DNA from: Planctomonas sp. JC2975
GTDB lineage: Bacteria > Actinomycetota > Actinomycetes > Actinomycetales > Microbacteriaceae
Length of the DNA: 64,000 nt
Assembly (NCBI RefSeq): GCF_012985205.1
Contig: NZ_JABEKS010000004.1
Coordinates: 1-64,000, forward strand
Direction of reading: 5' to 3'
The translations under genes were made by a program, and so were the position numbers. Each line of letters opens with the position of its first letter. The stretch's first letter is position 1. This document shows, in pieces, positions 9,058 through 18,316 of this stretch. The notes under the pieces were generated by a model. That model did not search any database and was not told the DNA's origin. It saw only the letters and a list, made by a program, of their open reading frames with translations.

Positions 9058-10335
9058 CTACGGACGGGCGACGAGGGTGGCCGTCACGGTGTGCTCGGTG
9101 CCGTCGCGCACATATGTGACCTGCACCTGATCACCCGCCTTCTTCGTCAGCATGAGTTCCGTGATGACGTCCGAGTTCGTGGCAGGTCGTCCGTCGATCT
9201 TCGTGACGATATCGCCCACCTGCAACCCCGCTGCGGCAGCGGATCCCTTCGGGTCGACGGACTGGATGTAGAGGCCGTCCTCGATCCCCCATCGTTCGGC
9301 GACCGCCGCCGGGATAGGCGTGACCTCCACACCGAAGTACGGATAGGCGACCTCGCCCGTTTCGATGAGCTGGTTGGCGATGCGCATGGCGAGGTTGACC
9401 GGGATCGCGAATCCGATGCCGACGGATCCGCCTCCCCCGACGCCCTCGGAATTCGGCACCGTCGAGATGGCCGTGTTCACCCCGATGAGGTGGCCGCGGC
9501 AGTCCACGAGGGCGCCACCGGAATTGCCGGGGTTGATGGAGGCATCCGTCTGGATCGCGCCGGCGAGGATGGCGGTGCTCCCGTTGTCGCTCGGCACCGG
9601 AACGTTGCGCCCGAGCGCGCTCACGATGCCGGCCGTGACCGTGCTGGAGAGGCCCAGCGGTGCGCCGAGCGCCACGACGGGCTGTCCGACGACGACCTTC
9701 TCGCTGTTGCCGAGCTCGATGGTCGGCAACTGTGAATCGGCGCTCACCTTGAGCACGGCGAGATCGGACTGCGGGTCGCGTCCCACGATCTTGGCCTGCT
9801 CGCGGTGGCCGTTCGAGAAGGTCACTGCGACGACACCGCCGTTCGCGGCCGCCGAGATGACGTGATTGTTGGTCACGATGTAACCGTCGTGACGGATGAT
9901 CTCGCCGCTCCCGACGCTGCTGCCACCAGGTGCCGCGACGTTGATCGTGACGATGGTGGGCAGCACCTCGTCGGCGACGGTCACCGAGTTGCAGGAACCG
10001 CCGGCAGATCCGCTCGCCGTACCGGTCGACCCCGAAGACGAGGATGTGCGTGCTCCCGAGATCCACGCGCCGAACCACCCTGCGCCGAAGCCCAAGACGA
10101 CGGCGATCACCGCCGCGATCACCCAGACCAGCCAGGCAGGAACTCCGGACCGTGCCCTTCCGTCCCCACCGGGTGCGGGAGCGGCCGCCGCCGTCGCGGC
10201 TGCTGCGTGTGATGCATCGCTCGCGGCAGGAGCGGCCGCCGGCGTCGACGCTGCGCCGCGACCGTTCGGTACCTCCGGCGCCGCACCGTCACGCTGTTGG
10301 TCGCCGCTCGGCGGCGTGGACTGCGGATCGCTCAT
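9058..10335 (-). CDS. Membrane-anchored HtrA/DegP-type serine protease with PDZ domain
   Basis: This 425-residue stress protease has three parts. A proline/alanine-rich cytoplasmic N-terminus is followed by one transmembrane segment (VPAWLVWVIAAVIAVVLGF, about residues 66-84) and then an exported trypsin-like domain with a C-terminal PDZ domain. The catalytic triad is visible as TNNHVIS (His), SDLAVLKV (Asp) and PGNSGGALV (Ser). The ATG at 10335 is chosen because a GGGGGG ribosome site lies 7 bases before it; a GTG 21 bases upstream is less likely. It probably degrades or refolds envelope proteins. It stands alone, downstream of recR on the same strand. Confidence 0.93.
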   Translation of the reverse strand: MSDPQSTPPSGDQQRDGAAPEVPNGRGAASTPAAAPAASDASHAAAATAAAAPAPGGDGRARSGVPAWLVWVIAAVIAVVLGFGAGWFGAWISGARTSSSSGSTGTASGSAGGSCNSVTVADEVLPTIVTINVAAPGGSSVGSGEIIRHDGYIVTNNHVISAAANGGVVAVTFSNGHREQAKIVGRDPQSDLAVLKVSADSQLPTIELGNSEKVVVGQPVVALGAPLGLSSTVTAGIVSALGRNVPVPSDNGSTAILAGAIQTDASINPGNSGGALVDCRGHLIGVNTAISTVPNSEGVGGGGSVGIGFAIPVNLAMRIANQLIETGEVAYPYFGVEVTPIPAAVAERWGIEDGLYIQSVDPKGSAAAAGLQVGDIVTKIDGRPATNSDVITELMLTKKAGDQVQVTYVRDGTEHTVTATLVARP

Positions 10336-10480
10336 CGTGCATCCCCCCGATGTCACTGACGGAACCCGTCGACCACGTGCGCACGGCCCCGCCGTTACGA
10401 CTGTAGTGCGACCGACGGGCCCGCTTCTCGCCGATTCCGGGCTATTCGCCGTGCCGGCCAGTGCTCATCAGCAATGCCCG

Positions 10481-11077
10481 TCAGCCGACGAGACGACGTC
10501 CTTCGAAGGCACGGCCCAGGGTGACCTCGTCCGCGTACTCGAGGTCGCCGCCGACGGGCAGGCCGGATGCCAGCCTGGTGACCCGCACCTCCATCGCCTG
10601 GAGCATCCTGCTGAGGTAGGCGGCCGTCGCCTCGCCCTCCACGTTGGGGTTCGTGGCGATGATGACCTCGCGCACCGAGGCATCCGCGAGACGGGTCATG
10701 AGCTGGCGGATGCGCAGCTGGTCCGGTCCGATGCCCTGGATGGGGCTGATCGCGCCGCCGAGCACGTGGTAGAGGCCTCGGAACTCCCTCGTGCGCTCGA
10801 TGGCCACGACGTCCTTCGCCTCTTCGACCACGCAGATGAGGCTCTGATCCCGCCGCGGATCACGGCAGATGGAGCAGGTGGCCTGTTCGCTGACATTTCC
10901 GCAGATCTCGCAGAACCGCACTTTGTCGCGGACCGTGGTGAGCACATCCGCCAGCCGCGACGGGTCGTAGCTCTCCGTCTGGAGAATGTAGAACGCGATG
11001 CGCTGCGCAGACTTCGGCCCGACGCCGGGCAAGCGGCCGAGTTCGTCGATCAGATCCTGGACGACACCTTCGTACAC
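10481..11077 (-). CDS. recR: Recombination mediator RecR
   Basis: This 198-residue protein acts with RecF/RecO to load RecA on gapped DNA. It has the helix-hairpin-helix N-terminus ([18 protein letters not shown]), a four-cysteine zinc motif ([16 protein letters not shown], about residues 56-71) and a Toprim domain ([15 protein letters not shown]). It has the family length of about 200. It lies 9 bases after dnaX and is probably cotranscribed; the ybaB/ebfC gene often found between dnaX and recR is absent here. Confidence 0.97.
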   Translation of the reverse strand: MYEGVVQDLIDELGRLPGVGPKSAQRIAFYILQTESYDPSRLADVLTTVRDKVRFCEICGNVSEQATCSICRDPRRDQSLICVVEEAKDVVAIERTREFRGLYHVLGGAISPIQGIGPDQLRIRQLMTRLADASVREVIIATNPNVEGEATAAYLSRMLQAMEVRVTRLASGLPVGGDLEYADEVTLGRAFEGRRLVG

Positions 11078-11086
11078 GGTCGCCTC

Positions 11087-14000
11087 CTACCTGGACCAGC
11101 CGGAGGAGCCGGACTGACCCGGCTGGGACACCTCTTGCTCCTCGATGAACTTCGCACCGAGCAGCTCGCGCACGACGGCCTCGCCGTACCGTGCGGGCTC
11201 GCGGAATCCGACGGATGCCTTGGCCCGGCTCGCGCCCTGGTCGTTTCGGCTCGACGCCCGATCGTTGCGGCTCGACGACGCCGTTGCCGCCGAACCGGCA
11301 TCCACCTCGCCGCTCGGCGTCGATGATGCGGCTCCGCCGCTTGCGGGAGCGGATACGGGCGCCGACTGGCCGGCCGGATTCGCCGACGTCGGCGTGGGTA
11401 TCGTCTTCGCCGGTGTCGAAGGGACCGTGTCCGCCGCGGCGGCTTCGGTGCGCAGATCGGCCTTGGTGCCGCCGTCGTCGCTGCCGACAGCCGCGCCGCC
11501 GGCGCCTCCGTCGTCGGGGAACGGGGGCTCCTCGTCGTCGGGGGCGTCGGGACCGACGTACCAGCCCTCGTCGTCCGTATCCGTGGACGGCGCTACCGCG
11601 GGCCGCGGATCCAGGCCGTCCTCAGTAGACGAGGCGGACGCCGTGCGAGCGGCGGGATCCGTCGCGCTCGCGGAGGCGCCTGCCGAATGTTCGACCTCGG
11701 ACGGCCGGGTGTCGGAAGCACTCTCCTGCGGACGCTCGAGCACCGCTGTCGCTGCGCCGGGGATCGCGACGGTCTCCCATCCTGCCGACGTCGCGGAGGC
11801 CACCGACGGCCGTGCAGCACCCTGGCGCGAAGGCGACGGACGTGAGACGCCCGCAGCAGGCCCGTCGCTCGGAGCGGACGCCTGCTGCGGCTGCCGGGAC
11901 GGGGCCTGCGGGTCGCGGGTGCCGGCATCCGATCCAGGAGCACCCTGGCCGCCGCCGCCGCCTGCGCGTCCGCCCTGGGCAGGACCGCCGGACGTCGGTC
12001 CCGCACCTTCTGGACGGTTCTGCGCTGCTGATGGGCTCGTCGCCTGGCCGCTCTGGGCTGAACCACCCTGAGCTGAACCACCCTGGGCCGGTCCGCCCTG
12101 AGCTGGTCCGCCCTGGGCCGGACCACCGTGTCCGAGTCCGCCCGCGCCACCGTCGGATCCTGCCGGCTTGGCGACGAACTTCACCTTGACGCCGAGCAGA
12201 TCGACGATGGCGTTGCGGAGAACCTCGCTGGCGGCATCCGTCGCCCCCGGCGTTCCGCGGAAGCTGTCGACGTCGTTGGCGCTCGGGAAGGAGAGGGAGA
12301 GGACGTCGCCGTCGAGGGAACGGACGGTCGCGGTGTAGACGACGGTCCACGCGGTCCTGCTCGCCTCTTCGACGGCTTCGAGGATCTCGGGCCAGGCGTC
12401 CCTGACCTGCTGAGTCGTCACGGGCGCGACCACCGGTGCAGCCGCGTCGTCCGTTACGCCGGGGGTCGCCCAGCCGGACGCGGATCCGCCCGACACGGGA
12501 GCCGTGCCCTTCTTGGCGGCGGCCGCAGCTGCGAAGGCCGCAGCCTGTGCCACAGCGGGATCCGTGGCCGGCGCAGCAGGGGGCGAGGTCGTTGCCGCGG
12601 ACGACGGATTGGGCCGGGACGGCGAGGAAGTGTCGGCGCTCGACGTCGAAGCCGCCGAGGGCGACTCGGCCCGCTCGTCGGCCCGGCTTCCAGTCGATCC
12701 GCTCTGGCCGGGCGCCGGCGAGGTGCTCGGCGCGTGAGCCGACCACGCGGCAGCCGCGGACTCTGCGTGGTTCGCGGCGGCCGGTGCAGGCTCGCGCGCC
12801 GGTGCCGGTGATGCGGCCGGTCGCTGCGTGGCGCGCTCCTGTGCTGCCCCGGGAGCAGTGGCGGCGGGTGCAGCGCCCTGGCCGGAAGGACCGACGGGAG
12901 CCGTCGCGGACGCCGCTCGCTGAGGTTGCGCGGCGGGCGGTGTCGACGTGCCTGCGGACGAGGACGCGCCACCCGCCGTCGAGCCCTCGACGCCGACGCG
13001 CCGTTCCAGCCGTTCGACGCGGGCCAGCGCTCCGCGCTCCGTGGCATCGGATGCCGGCACCAGCGTGCGGGCCAGCATCAGCTCCAGGTGAAGCCTGGGC
13101 GAGGTCGCACCGGTCATCTCGGTGAGTGCCGCGTTGACGATGTCCGCGCACCGCGAGAGCTCGGCCGATCCGAACGCGCGCGCCTGCACCGACATGCGGT
13201 CCAGCTCCTCCTGCGGCGTGCCGCGGAGCACGGCTGCTGCTGCATCAGGAGACGTGGCGGCCACGATGATGAGGTCGCGAAGGCGCTCGAGGAGGTCTTC
13301 GACGAAACGCCTCGGATCCTGCCCGGTCTGGATGACTCTGTCCACTGCGGCGAACGCGCTCGCGGCATCCTGCGCGCCGACGGCATCCACCACCTCGTCG
13401 AGCAGCGCGGCGTGCGTGTAGCCGAGCAGCGCGACGGCGCGCTCGTACTCGATGGTGTCGCCCTCGGATCCGGCGATCAGCTGGTCCAGCAGCGAGAGCG
13501 TGTCACGCGGTGACCCGCCGCCGGCGCGCACGACGAGCGGCAGTACACCGGGCGCCACCGACATGTGCTCGCTCTCGCAGAGCTGTTGGACGTAGTCGAG
13601 CATCTGCGCTGGCGGGACGAGCCGGAACGGGTAGTGGTGGGTTCGCGAACGGATGGTGCCGATCACCTTGTCGGGCTCGGTCGTCGCGAAGATGAACTTC
13701 ACGTGCTCCGGCGGCTCCTCCACGATCTTGAGCAGCGCGTTGAAGCCCTGGGGCGTCACCATGTGCGCCTCGTCAAGGATGAAGATCTTGTAGCGGTCAC
13801 GGGCCGGGGCGAAGATGGCCCGCTCGCGGATGTCGCGCGCGTCGTCGACACCGTTGTGGCTGGCGGCATCGATCTCGACGACGTCGAGGGATCCCTGCCC
13901 GCCGCGGCCCAGCTCGATGCAGCTCTCGCACTTTCCGCACGGAGTGTCGGTCGGCCCCTCAGCGCAGTTCAGGCAGCGGGCCAGGATGCGTGCACTCGTG

Positions 14001-14152
14001 GTCTTGCCGCAGCCGCGCGGGCCGCTGAACAGATAGGCGTGATTCACGCGATTCGTGCGCAGTGCCGTCATGAGAGGCTCGGTCACCTGCGACTGGCCGA
14101 TCATCTCGGCGAACGTCTCTGGCCGATAGCGGCGATACAGGGCGGTGACCAC
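11087..14152 (-). CDS. dnaX: DNA polymerase III subunit gamma/tau
   Basis: This is the clamp-loader ATPase and tau scaffold of the replicase, 1021 residues. The AAA+ core has the P-loop GPRGCGKTT (about 44-52), four zinc-ligand cysteines (residues 60, 63, 72/75 and 78) and Walker B LDEAH. A very long Ala/Pro/Ser-rich linker follows, including five GGPAQ-type repeats (12058-12132), and then a conserved C-terminal patch. The GTG at 14152 gives the standard start VVTALYRRYRP. Frames extending further upstream only read through the intergenic 80-bp repeats. The protein is longer than typical members because of the linker. It is cotranscribed with recR. Confidence 0.95.
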   Translation of the reverse strand: MVTALYRRYRPETFAEMIGQSQVTEPLMTALRTNRVNHAYLFSGPRGCGKTTSARILARCLNCAEGPTDTPCGKCESCIELGRGGQGSLDVVEIDAASHNGVDDARDIRERAIFAPARDRYKIFILDEAHMVTPQGFNALLKIVEEPPEHVKFIFATTEPDKVIGTIRSRTHHYPFRLVPPAQMLDYVQQLCESEHMSVAPGVLPLVVRAGGGSPRDTLSLLDQLIAGSEGDTIEYERAVALLGYTHAALLDEVVDAVGAQDAASAFAAVDRVIQTGQDPRRFVEDLLERLRDLIIVAATSPDAAAAVLRGTPQEELDRMSVQARAFGSAELSRCADIVNAALTEMTGATSPRLHLELMLARTLVPASDATERGALARVERLERRVGVEGSTAGGASSSAGTSTPPAAQPQRAASATAPVGPSGQGAAPAATAPGAAQERATQRPAASPAPAREPAPAAANHAESAAAAWSAHAPSTSPAPGQSGSTGSRADERAESPSAASTSSADTSSPSRPNPSSAATTSPPAAPATDPAVAQAAAFAAAAAAKKGTAPVSGGSASGWATPGVTDDAAAPVVAPVTTQQVRDAWPEILEAVEEASRTAWTVVYTATVRSLDGDVLSLSFPSANDVDSFRGTPGATDAASEVLRNAIVDLLGVKVKFVAKPAGSDGGAGGLGHGGPAQGGPAQGGPAQGGSAQGGSAQSGQATSPSAAQNRPEGAGPTSGGPAQGGRAGGGGGQGAPGSDAGTRDPQAPSRQPQQASAPSDGPAAGVSRPSPSRQGAARPSVASATSAGWETVAIPGAATAVLERPQESASDTRPSEVEHSAGASASATDPAARTASASSTEDGLDPRPAVAPSTDTDDEGWYVGPDAPDDEEPPFPDDGGAGGAAVGSDDGGTKADLRTEAAAADTVPSTPAKTIPTPTSANPAGQSAPVSAPASGGAASSTPSGEVDAGSAATASSSRNDRASSRNDQGASRAKASVGFREPARYGEAVVRELLGAKFIEEQEVSQPGQSGSSGWSR
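12058..12132 (-). repeat. In-gene 15-bp tandem repeats in dnaX linker
   Basis: Five near-identical 15-base units encode GGPAQ/GGSAQ pentapeptides in the disordered DnaX linker. The period is a multiple of three, so copy-number changes keep the frame and could vary linker length between strains. Confidence 0.8.
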
Positions 14153-14180
14153 GCCCCAATGGTAGTCGGGACGTCCGACA

Positions 14181-14420
14181 CGCGATTGAGGTCCTTGGAA
14201 GCGTGCTTGCATGCTTCCAAGGACCGATTGAGTGTGTCGAGCGGCGCAGCCGCGAGCACACGCGATTGAGGTCCCGGGAAGCGTGCTTGCATGCTTCCAA
14301 GGACCAATTGAGTGTGTCGAGCGGCACAGCCGCGAGCACACGCGATTGAGCTTCCGGGAAGCGTGCTTGCATGCTTCCCGGGACCGATTGGGTGGGTTGA
14401 GCGGCGCAGCCACGCACACG
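14181..14420. repeat. Three tandem 80-bp hairpin repeats upstream of dnaX
   Basis: Three head-to-tail units of exactly 80 bp lie at 14181-14260, 14261-14340 and 14341-14420. Each unit has a hairpin with 12-base arms around GTGCTTGCAT (unit 1: GTCCTTGGAAGC with GCTTCCAAGGAC) and a second small dyad GCGGC-GCA-GCCGC. Arm variants are shuffled: the unit 2 left arm pairs perfectly with the unit 3 right arm. The array fills the gap between the divergent dnaX and monooxygenase genes. The rest of 14153-14634 shows nothing else clear. Confidence 0.9.
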
Positions 14421-14634
14421 CGACCGCGCCGCCGCGAACCGTCTCGACCCGACGCCCCGGCACTGTGCGCATGGCGCGGCGCGTCCGAATTCCGCGCCCC
14501 ACCCTCGTGCCTCTTTTGTTGCATCCGAGAATGCGATTGGCGACGCCCTCCCGATTCTTCGCGCCTCCATCAGGCGTTTTATGCTGACGTGTCGCCCGCG
14601 AAACCCGAACGCGGCGGCAGATATCGGAGTCTTC

Positions 14635-16089
14635 GTGCAGCACATCGCCGTCATCGGTGCCGGCCCATCCGGGCTCGCCGGTGCCCGGGCACTGACCAAG
14701 GCCGGGTTCGAGGTCGACGTCTTCGAGGCCGGCACCGACGTCGGTGGCCTCTGGAACATCGAGAATCCGCGCTCGACCGTCTACGAGTCGGCGCACCTCA
14801 TCTCCTCGCGCACCACGACCGAGTTCGCCGAGTTCCCCATGGATTCGACGACCGACTACCCGGGCCATCGCGAGCTCATGCGGTACTTCCGGGCGTACGC
14901 CGACGCGTACGACCTGCGGCGGCGCATCCGCTTCTCCACCACTGTCACCGCGGTCACGCCTGCCGACGGTGACGCCTCCGGCGCGAGCGGATGGGATGTG
15001 ACGGCGCAGGCACCGGATGGCGAGTCGAGCACCGGTCGCTACGCCTCGGTCGTGCTCGCCAACGGCACGCTCTCCAAGCCGAACGTACCGACCTTCCCGG
15101 GCGAGTTCACCGGAGAACTCATGCACACGAGTGCATACAAGAAGGCATCGGTGTTCCACGGCAAGCGTGTGCTCATCGTCGGTGCCGGCAACTCCGGCTG
15201 CGACATCGCAGTGGATGCGGTGCACCACGCGGCATCCGTCGACTTGAGCGTGCGCCGCGGCTACTACTTCGTGCCGCGGTACCTCTTCGGCAAGCCGTCC
15301 GACACGTTGAACCAGGGGCGTCCGCTGCCAGCACGGATCAAGCAGTTCATCGACACCCGCGTGCTGCGCGCCTTCACCGGGGATCCGGTGAAGTTCGGCT
15401 TCCCGAAGCCGGACTACAAGATCTACGAGTCGCATCCGATCGTCAACACGCTGGTGCTGAACCACCTCGGACAGGGCGATCTGCGGGTCAAGCCGGACAT
15501 CGAGCGATTCGATGGCAGCACGGTGCACTTCAGCGACGGCAGCAGCGAGGGCTATGACTTGGTCATGCTCGCGACGGGATACAAGCTGGACTATCCCTTC
15601 GTTGATCGCTCTCACCTCGACTGGAACGGCGCCGCGCCCTCGCTGTACCTCAACATCTTCCCGGCCTCCTTCAACGGGCTGTATGTGCTCGGCATGATCG
15701 AGGCGTCAGGGATCGGCTGGCAGGGACGCGCCGAGCAGGCGGAGCTCCTCGCCGCCTACCTGGCGAGCGCGCGAGATATGCCGGATGCGGCATCCGTTTT
15801 CCGAGAGCGCGTGACGAAGCCGTGGCCGGACCTGAGCGGCGGCTACCACTACCTCGGACTCGAGCGGATGTCGTACTACGTGAACAAGGACGCCTACCGT
15901 CGCCAGGTGCGAGCCCACCGCGACGCGCTCTCGCGGACGACACAGGCGCGGCCGGTCTCACCGGCGACGGATGCGACCGGTCGGCCGTCGGCGCCGACCG
16001 GCACCGCACGGACGGACGCCGCGCGCACCGACGCGGCACGCACCGCCGCAGCGCAGAAGGATGCAGCACAGAAGGGCTCCGCACGATGA
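14635..16089 (+). CDS. Flavin-dependent monooxygenase (FMO/Baeyer-Villiger type)
   Basis: This 484-residue FAD- and NADPH-dependent monooxygenase has an N-terminal FAD-binding GAGPSG (residues 8-13), an FMO signature FTGELMHTSAYK and a second nucleotide-binding GAGNSG. A late ATGYKLDYPF follows, as in FMO-like proteins. The GTG at 14635 is preferred because GGAG stands 5 bases upstream; an ATG 54 bases earlier lacks a ribosome site. The C-terminus is a low-complexity tail of RTDAA/QKDAA-like repeats. Its stop overlaps the next gene (ATGA). Substrate unknown; the operon partners suggest an imported organic acid, perhaps steroid- or terpenoid-like. Confidence 0.88.
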   Translation: MQHIAVIGAGPSGLAGARALTKAGFEVDVFEAGTDVGGLWNIENPRSTVYESAHLISSRTTTEFAEFPMDSTTDYPGHRELMRYFRAYADAYDLRRRIRFSTTVTAVTPADGDASGASGWDVTAQAPDGESSTGRYASVVLANGTLSKPNVPTFPGEFTGELMHTSAYKKASVFHGKRVLIVGAGNSGCDIAVDAVHHAASVDLSVRRGYYFVPRYLFGKPSDTLNQGRPLPARIKQFIDTRVLRAFTGDPVKFGFPKPDYKIYESHPIVNTLVLNHLGQGDLRVKPDIERFDGSTVHFSDGSSEGYDLVMLATGYKLDYPFVDRSHLDWNGAAPSLYLNIFPASFNGLYVLGMIEASGIGWQGRAEQAELLAAYLASARDMPDAASVFRERVTKPWPDLSGGYHYLGLERMSYYVNKDAYRRQVRAHRDALSRTTQARPVSPATDATGRPSAPTGTARTDAARTDAARTAAAQKDAAQKGSAR

Positions 16090-17201
16090 ACGTCGACTCC
16101 GTCAATGTCAGCTTCGCGCCCGGATCCCTGATCGCCCTCGACGTCGTGCTCGGCCTGATCATGTTCGGCATCGCGCTGGACACGAAGCTCGAGGACTTCA
16201 AGGCCGTGCTCAAGGCGCCGAAGGCCATGATCATCGCGCTCGTCGCGCAGATCGTGCTGCTGCCGGCCGTCACCTTCTGCCTGACGCTGATACTCAACGT
16301 GCAGGCATCCATCGCGCTCGGCATGATCCTCGTGGCATGCTGCCCGCCCGGCAACATCTCGCAGGTGCTCACCTACCGCTCTGGCGGCAACGTGGCGCTG
16401 TCCGTCTCCATGACAGCGGTGTCGAACGTGATCTACATCTTCGTGCTGCCGCTCAACGTCGCCATCTGGGGCAACCTGCATCCGACCGCGCGCGGGATCC
16501 TCGAGCAGGTGAACGTCAACGTCGTGCAGATGGTGCTCGAGATCCTGCTCGTGATCGGCGTGCCGTTCGTACTCGGGCTGTTCATCAGGAACAGATGGCC
16601 GAGGTTCGCGGGCAAGGTGCACCCGTATGCGCGGTGGATCAGCCTCCTCGGACTCGTCGGCTTCATCGTCGCAGCGCTCGCCGGCAACTGGGCGGTCTTC
16701 GTCGAGGTGATCGGCGTCGTGCTCATCGTCGTGTTCCTGCACGACGCCGTTGCTCTCGCGCTCGGCTACGCCAGCGCGCGCATCGGCGGGCTCGGCGTTC
16801 GGGAGCGCAAGGCCATCACGTTCGAGGTGGGCATCCGCAATTCGGCCCTGGGACTCGGCCTCATCTTCACGTTCTTCGGCGGGCTCGGCGGCATGGCCGT
16901 CGTTGCCGGCTGGTGGGGCATCTGGGACATCATCGCCGGCCTCGTGGTCGCCACCGCCTGGGGATGGCACACCAGGCGTAAGGATGCGCGCGGCGCGGGT
17001 GGCCGACAGCTTTCGGCGGCCCCGGCCGGCGGACCCGATGGCGTGGTTTCGCTCCCCAACGACATGAGGGTGCCGCGGAGGCGGCGCGCCGGCGCAGCCT
17101 CTGGGAGCCAAGGCGCAACCAGCGGCGTCGGGAGGGCTGCATCGGCGGAGGCTTCTCACAACCGACCAGCCGCCGACGGCGGAGAGGGGGATCCGGCATG
17201 A
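16086..17201 (+). CDS. Bile acid:sodium symporter (BASS) family transporter
   Basis: This 371-residue integral membrane protein has about nine hydrophobic segments and the BASS signature region (ACCPPGNISQVLTYRSGGN, near residue 85). A second half ends in ITFEVGIRNSALGLGL, as in NTCP/ASBT-like sodium-coupled importers of organic anions. The final 80 residues are a hydrophilic Arg/Ala-rich tail with no obvious domain. It starts inside the monooxygenase stop codon (ATGA) and its own stop overlaps the next gene in the same way, so the three are translationally coupled. Bacterial relatives carry bile acids, pantoate, pyruvate or other anions; the cargo here is unknown. Confidence 0.88.
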   Translation: MNVDSVNVSFAPGSLIALDVVLGLIMFGIALDTKLEDFKAVLKAPKAMIIALVAQIVLLPAVTFCLTLILNVQASIALGMILVACCPPGNISQVLTYRSGGNVALSVSMTAVSNVIYIFVLPLNVAIWGNLHPTARGILEQVNVNVVQMVLEILLVIGVPFVLGLFIRNRWPRFAGKVHPYARWISLLGLVGFIVAALAGNWAVFVEVIGVVLIVVFLHDAVALALGYASARIGGLGVRERKAITFEVGIRNSALGLGLIFTFFGGLGGMAVVAGWWGIWDIIAGLVVATAWGWHTRRKDARGAGGRQLSAAPAGGPDGVVSLPNDMRVPRRRRAGAASGSQGATSGVGRAASAEASHNRPAADGGEGDPA

Positions 17202-18142
17202 GGCGCGTGCTGGTCACGGGTGGCAGCGGTTTCCTCGGATCCAGCGCGGTGCGCGCGCTTGCCGGGCATCCCGCCGTCGCCGTGGTGGTCGCGGGCGACA
17301 TCAGGAGCCCCGAGCACCCGATCGACGGCGCGGTCTACGAGACGTGCGACGTGACGAATGCGGCGAGTGTGGCATCCGTCATCGCTCACCACGACATCGA
17401 CACGATCGTGCATCTCGCCGCGATCGTGAACCCCGGAACGCTCAGCGAAGAGGTCGAGTACCGGGTCGACGTGGGTGGTACCCGCAATGTGCTCGAGGCT
17501 GCTGTCGCCGGCGGCGTGACGCGCATCGTCGTGTCGTCCTCCGGCGCAGCGTACGGATACCACGCGGACAACGCGGAGTGGCTCACCGAGGACGACCCCG
17601 TACGCGGCAACGACGAGTTCAGCTACTCGCGGCACAAGCGACTCGTCGAGGAGCTGCTCGCGCACTACCGGTCGCAGCATCCCGAGCTCGGACAGGTCGT
17701 GCTGCGGATCGGTACGATCCTCGGGCCGACGGTGAAGAACCAGATCACGGCGCTGTGGGACGCCCCGCGTCTCCTGGTCGTTCGCGGCTCGGACAGCCCG
17801 TTCGTGTTCGTGTGGGTGGACGACGTCGTGGGAGCGATCGTCGCCGGAGCCACCGGAGATGTCACGGGGACGTTCAACGTCGCCGGCGACGGATGCCTGA
17901 CCGTGCCCGAGATCGCCGCTCGCCTCGGCAAGAGGACGATCGCTGTGCCTGCGGGCCTGCTCGCCGGGGTGCTGCGGGTGGGGCACGCACTGCACCTGAC
18001 GGTGCACGGACCGGAGCGCGTCGGATTCCTCCGCTACCGGCCGGTGCTCGACAACGCCCGGCTCAAGACCGTGCTGGGCTACACGCCGCAGAAGACGAGC
18101 CCTGAGGCGTTCGACGCGTACCTGGAGCAGCGGGCGCGCTGA
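17198..18142 (+). CDS. NAD(P)-dependent epimerase/dehydratase, extended SDR
   Basis: This 314-residue Rossmann-fold enzyme has GGSGFLG (residues 8-14) for cofactor binding and the catalytic Ser/Tyr/Lys set (SSSGAAYGY; YSRHK). VHLAAIVNP and a C-terminal substrate domain follow. It resembles UDP-sugar epimerases and 3-beta-hydroxysteroid dehydrogenase-like SDRs. The gene overlaps the transporter by 4 bases and ends the three-gene operon, so it probably reduces or oxidises a compound handled by the monooxygenase. The exact substrate cannot be read from sequence. Confidence 0.87.
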   Translation: MRRVLVTGGSGFLGSSAVRALAGHPAVAVVVAGDIRSPEHPIDGAVYETCDVTNAASVASVIAHHDIDTIVHLAAIVNPGTLSEEVEYRVDVGGTRNVLEAAVAGGVTRIVVSSSGAAYGYHADNAEWLTEDDPVRGNDEFSYSRHKRLVEELLAHYRSQHPELGQVVLRIGTILGPTVKNQITALWDAPRLLVVRGSDSPFVFVWVDDVVGAIVAGATGDVTGTFNVAGDGCLTVPEIAARLGKRTIAVPAGLLAGVLRVGHALHLTVHGPERVGFLRYRPVLDNARLKTVLGYTPQKTSPEAFDAYLEQRAR

Positions 18143-18225
18143 CAGCACGCGTTCGCGCCATCCGAATCAGCGGGTGGCCGACGGCGCGCGCCTCGCTGGC
18201 TGCGCCACGACTGAGAAGCCCGCGC

Positions 18226-18245
18226 CCCGCCGATGCGACGGCGGG
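18226..18245. terminator. Possible terminator between SDR and ackA genes
   Basis: A 7-bp GC-only stem (CCCGCCG with CGGCGGG, 6-base loop) lies in the 174-bp gap between two converging genes. It has no T run, so this is a modest call. Confidence 0.4.
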
Positions 18246-18316
18246 ATCGACCCTGGAACACTCATCTCAGGTGTCCTCACCGGGTCTGCGGACGGCAGTG
18301 GCGCTCGCGGTGTCCC

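Noticed and set aside
14181-14420. CRISPR array
   Set aside because: Units are 80 bp, contiguous and without unique spacers, and no cas gene is near.
14153-14524. N-terminal extension of dnaX through the 80-bp repeats
   Set aside because: The translated repeats (ACKHAS-type) are non-coding repeat sequence; DnaX homologues start at the ALYRRYRP region.
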